Shown here piece by piece: positions 58,027 through 64,000 of a stretch of 64,000 bases of DNA (position 1 is the first letter of the stretch; the number at the start of each line of letters is the position of its first letter). Position numbers and translations under genes: made by a program. The stretch covers positions 1-64,000 of the forward strand of contig NZ_JAIWPE010000095.1 of the NCBI RefSeq assembly GCF_021028955.1, given 5' to 3'. The notes beneath the pieces were generated by a model, which made no database searches, had not been told where the DNA came from, and saw only the letters and a program-made list of their open reading frames with translations. This stretch comes from Salipaludibacillus sp. CUR1. GTDB lineage: Bacteria > Bacillota > Bacilli > Bacillales > Salisediminibacteriaceae.

Positions 58027-60112
58027 CCGATCAATGCTCGTCGAAATAGGTCTTGAAGAAATGCCTGCAAGATTTGTAACAAAAGCTTTAAACGAATTTC
58101 AGGAGCGGACAGAACAGTGGCTTAACCAATCCCGTCTGAGCTTTGATAAAGTAGAAACCTTCGCTACACCGAGAAGGTTGGCGGTTCTTATCCACGCTTT
58201 AGTAGAAAAGCAGGAAGATAGTGAAGAAGAGGCAAAAGGACCTTCCAAAAAAATAGCACTGGATGAAGCAGGAGAATGGTCTAAAGCAGCCCACGGGTTT
58301 GCAAGAGGCCAGGGAGTGACTGTAGAGGACCTTTATTTTAAAGAGGTTAAAGGCGAAGACTATGTGCATGTGAAAAAGTTTACAGCAGGAGAACCTGTAC
58401 AAAATCTCCTTCCTGAATTAAAAGATGTCATTTTAAGCATTCCATTTCCGAAGAATATGAAGTGGGGTACTAATGAGCTTAGGTTTGTACGCCCGATCAA
58501 ATGGCTTGTAGCCTTATACGGAAATGAAGTGATTCCTTTTGAGATCACGAATGTTAAAACCGGAAATACGACGTACGGGCATCGTTTTCTTGGTTCAAAA
58601 GTGGAACTGCAAGAAGCGTCCGACTACAGCCGTCAATTATTGCAGGAACACGTTATCGTTCAGCCCGAAGAAAGAAAACAGGCGATCCGCACGCAAATAG
58701 AACGGCTTGCAGATGATGAAGGATGGACCATTCCAATTGATGAAGAGTTACTTGAAGAAGTTAATAATTTAGTTGAATACCCGACTGCTCTATACGGGGC
58801 ATTTGATGAAAGGTTTTTGAAAGTACCTGACGATGTCCTCATCACTTCAATGAGGGAGCATCAGCGTTATTTTCCGGTGAAAAATGATGCAGGAGATCTT
58901 CTTCCTTATTTTGTAACTGTCAGAAACGGGGACCACCGTCACTTGGAAAATGTCCAAAAAGGAAATGAGAAAGTTTTGCGTGCCCGCCTCGCAGACTCAG
59001 AATTTTTCTACCAGGAAGATTTAAAAAAGCCGTTTGATTCATATTTTCCGCGTCTTGAATCGATCGTCTATCACGAAGAGTTAGGATCGGTTGCTGATAA
59101 AGTAAGAAGAATTGAAATTCTTGCAGTAAAAATAGCAGAGAAAGCCGGTGCGAATAAAGAGGAGCTCGAATATACAAGGCGTGCTGCCCACTTATCGAAA
59201 GTTGATTTAGTGACTCATATGGTCAATGAGTTCCCTGAACTGGAAGGGAGAATGGGTGAAGAATATGCTCTTAAATCAGAAGAACCTGAAGAAGTAGCTG
59301 CCGCTATTCGTGAACATTATCTGCCTAAACAATCAGGAGACAGAACCCCTTCTCATTCAATAGGGGCTTACGTCAGTGCAGCTGATAAAGTGGATACTCT
59401 TGTAACGAGTTTTGGTATAGGAAATATTCCAACCGGGTCACAGGACCCTCATGGTCTGAGACGCCAGACTGCAGCCGTATTACAGGTTTTTCTCGATCAG
59501 AGTTGGGAAACTGATTTACTTGGGTTTATGGAAGAAGCTTTAGACCTTGCTTCCGGGCTGGGTATCATTAAACGTCCTAAAGACGACGTACTGAAGGATC
59601 TGCTTGAATTCGTGAAATTAAGATACAAAAATCTATTACAGGATAAAGGCATACGATATGACGTTGTAGACGCCGTCTTAAAAAGTAATGCCGGAAGAGT
59701 AGATACAATCGTTCAAAAAGGCCAGTTTTTAATGGAAACCTTGGCTTCGGAGACGTTTAAAAAAGATGTGGAAGCTTTCAGCAGAGTAACAAACATATCC
59801 AAAAAAGCAGCTGGCCAAAAAACAGCTGTAGATTCTTCACTTTTAACAGAGAGTCAGGAAAAAACGCTTTATGATCTTGCTGAAAATAAAAAAGGATCTA
59901 TAAGCGGTTTGTTAGAGGAAGGCAAAGTAGAAGAAGCATATGAAGAATTACAGGAATTTGCCCCGGTCATTCATAATTATTTTGACCATATAATGGTAAT
60001 GACCAGCAATGAAGAACTAAAACAAAATCGTTTAGCCCAAATGGCAATGGTTTCTGACATCATTACATCATTTGCCGACTTCAATGCGATCGTATTTCAC
60101 TCGGAAAGTTAG
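58019..60112 (+). CDS. glyS: Glycyl-tRNA synthetase beta subunit
   Basis: This 697-residue beta subunit binds tRNA-Gly. [14 protein letters not shown] starts it. Family hallmarks are [24 protein letters not shown], an HD-like region ([22 protein letters not shown]) and a C-terminal anticodon-binding helical domain. It is intact and of normal length. Confidence 0.97.
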   Translation: MNNRSMLVEIGLEEMPARFVTKALNEFQERTEQWLNQSRLSFDKVETFATPRRLAVLIHALVEKQEDSEEEAKGPSKKIALDEAGEWSKAAHGFARGQGVTVEDLYFKEVKGEDYVHVKKFTAGEPVQNLLPELKDVILSIPFPKNMKWGTNELRFVRPIKWLVALYGNEVIPFEITNVKTGNTTYGHRFLGSKVELQEASDYSRQLLQEHVIVQPEERKQAIRTQIERLADDEGWTIPIDEELLEEVNNLVEYPTALYGAFDERFLKVPDDVLITSMREHQRYFPVKNDAGDLLPYFVTVRNGDHRHLENVQKGNEKVLRARLADSEFFYQEDLKKPFDSYFPRLESIVYHEELGSVADKVRRIEILAVKIAEKAGANKEELEYTRRAAHLSKVDLVTHMVNEFPELEGRMGEEYALKSEEPEEVAAAIREHYLPKQSGDRTPSHSIGAYVSAADKVDTLVTSFGIGNIPTGSQDPHGLRRQTAAVLQVFLDQSWETDLLGFMEEALDLASGLGIIKRPKDDVLKDLLEFVKLRYKNLLQDKGIRYDVVDAVLKSNAGRVDTIVQKGQFLMETLASETFKKDVEAFSRVTNISKKAAGQKTAVDSSLLTESQEKTLYDLAENKKGSISGLLEEGKVEEAYEELQEFAPVIHNYFDHIMVMTSNEELKQNRLAQMAMVSDIITSFADFNAIVFHSES

Positions 60113-60192
60113 AACCGTTTTCGAAATGTTACCGGTTAAGGTATAATAAAACATACCAGGTTATTAATAAGTTTGCCTTAATGTAGAGGACG

Positions 60193-60846
60193 GTGAAGGC
60201 ATTGGAACTGAATGAAAGACAGGAACAGATTTTAGAAATTGTAAAAGAAAGCGGGCCGATTACAGGAGAGCAGATTGCAGAAAGGCTCTCCCTCACCCGG
60301 GCTACACTCAGACCTGATCTTGCTATCTTAACGATGTCAGGGTTCCTGGATGCGAGACCGCGTGTAGGCTATTATTATACAGGGAAAACAGGTGGTCAGC
60401 TTTTTAATGAGCGTATGAAAAAACTGACGGTGAAAGAATTTCAGTCTATTCCAGTAGTAGTGAATGAATCAGCTTCTGTCTATGATGCAATATGTACGAT
60501 GTTTCTTGAAGACGTGGGTACTTTATTTGTTGTTAACAAACAAGCGCACCTTGTTGGAATCCTCTCCCGAAAAGATTTGTTGAGAGCAAGTATGGGTAAG
60601 CAGGATCTGGAATCCGTGCCGATCAGTATTATTATGACCAGGATGCCGAACGTGACGACTTGTAAACCGTCTGATTCTATGCTGGAAGTGGCTAATAAAC
60701 TGATAAACAAACAGATTGACGGACTTCCCGTGGTCCGGGAAGTAGAAGATAACGGCACAGTTAATCACGAAGTCATAGGGAGATTAACTAAAACGAATGT
60801 AACAAAAGCTTTCGTTTATATTGCGAACGATGATATCCATACTTAA
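60193..60846 (+). CDS. ccpN: Transcriptional repressor CcpN
   Basis: This 217-residue repressor has an N-terminal winged HTH (ELNERQEQILEIVKESGPIT; LTRATLRPDLAIL) followed by two CBS domains. CcpN represses gluconeogenic genes (gapB, pckA) in glucose (established in B. subtilis), probably sensing ADP/ATP through the CBS pair. GTG start by alignment with MSTIELNKRQ. It is paired with ppsR, as in B. subtilis. Confidence 0.93.
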   Translation: MKALELNERQEQILEIVKESGPITGEQIAERLSLTRATLRPDLAILTMSGFLDARPRVGYYYTGKTGGQLFNERMKKLTVKEFQSIPVVVNESASVYDAICTMFLEDVGTLFVVNKQAHLVGILSRKDLLRASMGKQDLESVPISIIMTRMPNVTTCKPSDSMLEVANKLINKQIDGLPVVREVEDNGTVNHEVIGRLTKTNVTKAFVYIANDDIHT

Positions 60847-60876
60847 AGAACGAAACTTTATATAGCAGGAGGCTGG

Positions 60877-61701
60877 ATGATGAATTCACTAAACCATTCT
60901 ATCGTGTATGTTATTTCAGATTCAGTTGGGGAAACTGCTGAACTGGTAGTTAAAGCCGCTCTGAGCCAATTTGATGAAGATAAGACTGTCATTCGCCGCA
61001 TTCCTTATGTAGAGGACCTGAGTACAGTGGATGACGTAATTGCCCAGGCGAAAGACAATAAAGGAGTCATCGCCTTCACAGTTGTTTTGCCTGAAGTGAA
61101 GAATCATTTAATTAAACAAGCAGACAAAAATAATATACCTGTCTATGATATTTTATCTCCGCTTATTAATATCATGCAGGAGCGGCTGAATGATGCCCCT
61201 AAAAATGAATCCGGATTGATGCATACGTTGGATGAGGATTATTTCCGCAAAGTGGAAGCGATCGAATTTGCTGTTAAATATGATGATGGAAGGGATCCTC
61301 GCGGTATCTTAAGAGCGGATGTTGTGCTCATAGGAGTTTCCAGAACATCTAAAACACCTTTATCCCAATATTTAGCTCATAAAAGGCTTAAAGTGGCGAA
61401 TGTTCCGCTTGTACCGGAAGTGGAACCGCCGGAGGAATTATTTTCAATATCTGCTGAAAAAGTTATCGGCCTGAAAATCAGTCCCGAGAAATTAAATGGG
61501 ATTCGGACAGAAAGGCTAAAAGCACTGGGATTAAAAGAGAAGGCTAATTATGCTGCCATAAGCAGAATTGAAGAAGAATTGAGATACTCTGAGAAAATTA
61601 TGGAAGATATCGGCTGTCAGGTAATTGATGTTTCTGCGAAAGCGGTGGAAGAAACGGCTAACCTTATTTATCAGCTGGTCCACAAAAACAATAATAATTA
61701 G
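60877..61701 (+). CDS. ppsR: Pyruvate, phosphate dikinase regulatory protein (PpsR/YqfL)
   Basis: This 274-residue bifunctional ADP-dependent kinase/phosphorylase controls PPDK or PEP synthetase. The P-loop is [11 protein letters not shown] near residue 152. It starts [26 protein letters not shown] precedes two adjacent ATG codons (60877, 60880), and either could serve. It follows ccpN by 30 bases, so both carbon-switch regulators are co-expressed. Confidence 0.93.
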   Translation: MMNSLNHSIVYVISDSVGETAELVVKAALSQFDEDKTVIRRIPYVEDLSTVDDVIAQAKDNKGVIAFTVVLPEVKNHLIKQADKNNIPVYDILSPLINIMQERLNDAPKNESGLMHTLDEDYFRKVEAIEFAVKYDDGRDPRGILRADVVLIGVSRTSKTPLSQYLAHKRLKVANVPLVPEVEPPEELFSISAEKVIGLKISPEKLNGIRTERLKALGLKEKANYAAISRIEEELRYSEKIMEDIGCQVIDVSAKAVEETANLIYQLVHKNNNN

Positions 61702-61742
61702 TTAATGGAAAAAGCCATGGTAAAAAAGTAACCTTCAAGGCT

Positions 61743-61890
61743 AGGCTGGGACAAAAAATAGAAATCATAAGAAAGCCGGACAAATCAGATAATTTTGTTC
61801 GGTTTTTCGCTTTTGTACTTAAATATTATAAATAGTAATGGCAGTAATTTCAGTCCGCCAGGCGGACGCTTGCCCAGGGGCTTGGAGACA
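61743..61890 (+). repeat. Composite intergenic repeat, copy 3
   Basis: AGGCTGGGACAAAAAATA, a terminator stem (CCGGACAAA/TTTGTTCGG, 61776-61802) with TTTTTCGCTTTTGTAC, then CAGTCCGCCAGGCGGACGCT (61851) and GCCCAGGGGCT follow in the same order as copies 1 and 2. This copy has the most regular second block. It terminates the ccpN-ppsR transcript. Confidence 0.8.
61776..61807 (+). terminator. ppsR terminator inside repeat copy 3
   Basis: CCGGACAAA pairs with TTTGTTCGG (one G-T pair) and is followed by TTTTTCGCTTTT. Confidence 0.7.
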
Positions 61891-62271
61891 AGTCCCGGGT
61901 AAAGAAAATACAGCGAACTTCCACACGGATGTGGTTACTTTGGCGTTTTCACAGGACGTGAAACGGCATATAAAAAAACTCCCTATGGAATCCCTGCCTT
62001 CTTTCCAGTATTTTAAAATTTCGCCTATCAAATTAATTTTAAACAAATTTATAGCGTAAAAAGCAATTTTCCTTTATAATGAAGTATTGTGACTTGATAA
62101 TTTTATAAAATTACTAACATAAACCCCATGAGAACGAATAAATTGTAAAAGTCAAGACTTTTTTTGATTTTTTTGGTAAAGATAGTAAGGGCAGGTATTG
62201 GGAAACAAGAAGTTATATAAAAAGTAAGCAGAAAAGAAGGATTATTGAAAAGGGTGTAGAATTATCAATTG
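61891..62271. other. Gap between repeat copy 3 and yqxD
   Basis: No gene is supported. A small hairpin AAAAGT/ACTTTT at about 62147-62162 is followed by two long T runs. No convincing promoter for yqxD-dnaG was found, although this is where it should be. Confidence 0.4.
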
Positions 62272-62739
62272 ATGCACACAAAAAATAACAAGATTTTTGT
62301 CGATGGAGACGGATGTCCTGTAACGTCAGAAATTTTATCCAGTGCAATGGCGTACGATATTAACGTAGTATTTGTTTCTTCTTACGCCCATTCCAGAAAG
62401 AAGTCTTTCCCGCCAAATGTAAAAGAAGTAGTCACGGATCCGGACAGGGAAGCAGTAGACCTGGTTATTTCTAATCAAGTGAGCCCGGGCGATATAGTGG
62501 TCACTCAGGATCTGGGCTTAGCAGGGCTGCTTCTCGCTAAACAGGTAACTGTCCTTACTCCGAGAGGGACAAGGGTCTCTGACCTTGAGATTGACTTTTT
62601 ACTGGATAGAAGGCACGCCGATGCAAAAAGAAGAAGGGCGGGGAAAAAAACGAAAGGCCCTAAAAAGATGCTGAAGGAAGATAGGGAATTTTTTCAGTTC
62701 CAACTCGAAAAAATTTTATCTGACCGGCAGGAAATTTGA
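62272..62739 (+). CDS. yqxD: YaiI/YqxD family (DUF188) protein
   Basis: This 155-residue protein begins MHTKNNKIFVDGDGCPV, where FVDGDGCPV is the DUF188 signature. DLVISNQVSPGDIVVTQDLGLA, ATPRGTRVSD-like and RRHADAKRRRAGKKTKGP segments follow. A PIN-like nuclease fold is proposed for the family. Function is unproven. It lies immediately before dnaG, as in B. subtilis. Confidence 0.9.
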   Translation: MHTKNNKIFVDGDGCPVTSEILSSAMAYDINVVFVSSYAHSRKKSFPPNVKEVVTDPDREAVDLVISNQVSPGDIVVTQDLGLAGLLLAKQVTVLTPRGTRVSDLEIDFLLDRRHADAKRRRAGKKTKGPKKMLKEDREFFQFQLEKILSDRQEI

Positions 62740-62801
62740 TTGGGGAGGCGAAAGGATATACGCCATCCTTTAAATAAAAGGGAAGAAAGTTGGTGAGAAA
62801 T

Positions 62802-64000
62802 GTGACTCAACGTATTCCCGAAGAAAAAATCGAAGAAATTCGCCAGGCATTAGATATAGTAGACGTCGTTAGCGAATATGTTCAATTGAAAAAGCAGGGG
62901 AGAAACTTTGTGGGTCTGTGCCCTTTTCATGGTGAAAAAACGCCTTCTTTCTCTGTGTCACCTGATAAACAGTTATATCACTGTTTCGGCTGCGGAGCCG
63001 GGGGCAATGCATTCTCTTTCATTATGGAAACAGAGGGGATCAGCTTTATAGAAGCGGTAGAAAAGTTAGCATCACAAACAAATGTGTCCTTGCCTGTACT
63101 TGAGACGGAAGCCGGGCGCAAGCCGGAACTTTCTGACAAAATGAAGCACTGGTATGAGGGCCACAAATTTGCGGCTAAACTTTATCACCATATCCTTACG
63201 GTTTCAGATGAAGGGAGAGAAGCACGTGAATATTTAAGGAAAAGAGGGTTTACCAAGGAAATGATTGATCATTTCCAGATTGGTTATGCTCCGAATTCAT
63301 GGGATTTTCTTTCTCAATTCTTAAAAAAACGGTCTTTTAAAATGGAGGAAATGGCTGAATGCGGCCTCGTAGGTTTGCGGGAATCGGATGGTCAGCCTTA
63401 CGACCGGTTCAGAGACAGAATTATGTTTCCGATCTGGGACCGCCGTGGTAATATGATCGCTTTTGGCGGAAGGGTGTTAAACGAAGGCCACCCTAAGTAT
63501 TTAAACAGTCCCGAATCGGAAGTTTTTAATAAGAGTGACAATTTATATTTTTTTCATCAGGCCAGGCCTTCGATCAGAAAGAAAAATGAAGCAGTGCTTT
63601 TCGAAGGGTATGTCGATGTTATATCCTCCTGGCGAGCGGGTATAGACAACGGCATAGGAGGTTTGGGGACTGCTTTGACAGAGAACCAGGCCAAAATGAT
63701 TCGCAGAAATGCTGACAGAGTGATTCTCTGTTACGATTCTGATGAGGCAGGGATGAATGCGACTTATAAAAATGCCCGGATTTTACAAAATACCGGAGCA
63801 GAAGTGGTTATAGCCAGTCTTCCTGAAGGATATGATCCGGATGACTACATTCAGAAACATGGGCCAAAAAGATTTTTGCAGGATGTCATTTCAAATTACA
63901 TGACATTTACAGCATTTAAATTCAGGTATTACCGGCGGGGTAAAAATCTTCAAAATGAAGGAGACCGTCTGAATTATATAGAACAAATGGTTAATGCTGT
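62802..64000 (+). CDS. dnaG: DNA primase, N-terminal 399 residues (cut by window end)
   Basis: Primase makes RNA primers at the replication fork. The zinc-binding domain LCPFHGEKTPSFSVSPDKQ...CFGCGAGGN is at about residues 40-70. The RNA polymerase domain and the TOPRIM start FEGYVDVISSWRAG are visible, with CYDSDEAGMNATYKNA (the metal-binding DxD-type motif) further on. The start is the GTG at 62802 (MTQRIPEEK), which aligns with the B. subtilis MGNRIPDE start and follows GGTGAG. In-frame GTG 62793 and TTG 62790 lie upstream. The gene continues past the window, probably followed by sigA. Confidence 0.95.
   Translation, partial: MTQRIPEEKIEEIRQALDIVDVVSEYVQLKKQGRNFVGLCPFHGEKTPSFSVSPDKQLYHCFGCGAGGNAFSFIMETEGISFIEAVEKLASQTNVSLPVLETEAGRKPELSDKMKHWYEGHKFAAKLYHHILTVSDEGREAREYLRKRGFTKEMIDHFQIGYAPNSWDFLSQFLKKRSFKMEEMAECGLVGLRESDGQPYDRFRDRIMFPIWDRRGNMIAFGGRVLNEGHPKYLNSPESEVFNKSDNLYFFHQARPSIRKKNEAVLFEGYVDVISSWRAGIDNGIGGLGTALTENQAKMIRRNADRVILCYDSDEAGMNATYKNARILQNTGAEVVIASLPEGYDPDDYIQKHGPKRFLQDVISNYMTFTAFKFRYYRRGKNLQNEGDRLNYIEQMVNA

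Noticed and set aside
61838-62059. Open frames on both strands over repeat copy 3 and its flank
   Set aside because: They translate the repeat block and A/T-rich gap, and lack ribosome sites.

Overview
The window is a 64 kb piece of a low-G+C, endospore-forming Gram-positive chromosome, almost certainly Bacillaceae. The evidence is sporulation genes (gpr, spoIIP, yqfC, yqfD, sda), an hrcA-grpE-dnaK-dnaJ operon with CIRCE, a T-box before glyQS, and long gene-order agreement with the Bacillus subtilis yqeG-to-dnaG region. A complete seven-gene Mrp Na+/H+ antiporter operon and many acidic proteins fit an alkaliphilic or salt-tolerant member. The species cannot be named from the sequence alone.

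Left part (1-15 kb), which is not in B. subtilis order: a ykuU-type 2-Cys peroxiredoxin with its own promoter and a Fur/PerR-type box; a large DHH-CBS-CBS-tRNA nucleotidyltransferase fusion; pssA and psd, divergently arranged, which together make phosphatidylethanolamine; a CdaR-type regulator followed by glcD and glcF for glycolate or lactate oxidation; and mrpABCDEFG on the minus strand.

Middle part (15-34 kb): a small unknown membrane protein and an sda gene face each other. A cluster of DnaA boxes follows, and then yqeG-yqeH-aroE-yhbY-nadD-yqeK-rsfS-yqeM, which combines ribosome assembly, NAD synthesis and Ap4A breakdown. Next come comER (reverse strand) against comEA-comEB-comEC for DNA uptake, yqzM, holA, rpsT (reverse strand), gpr, spoIIP, yqxA, lepA and hemW.

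Right part (34-64 kb): the heat-shock operon hrcA-grpE-dnaK-dnaJ with prmA, rsmE and mtaB; yqeW (reverse strand); rpsU-yqeY; a 106-residue unknown; the yqeZ-floA membrane-stress operon behind a sigma-W-like promoter; yqfC-yqfD-phoH-pgpH-ybeY-dgkA-cdd-era-yqzL-recO; the T-box with glyQ-glyS; ccpN-ppsR; yqxD; and the first 399 codons of dnaG, cut by the window end. No rRNA, tRNA, CRISPR array, prophage or insertion sequence was seen.

This is mostly conserved core genome, and I did not find a clear new system such as a defence island. The points most worth a second look are the DnaA-box cluster beside sda, the fusion tRNA nucleotidyltransferase (probably one half of a split CCA-adding system), three copies of a composite intergenic repeat whose first half works as a terminator, three small unrecognised genes, and a few structured leaders.
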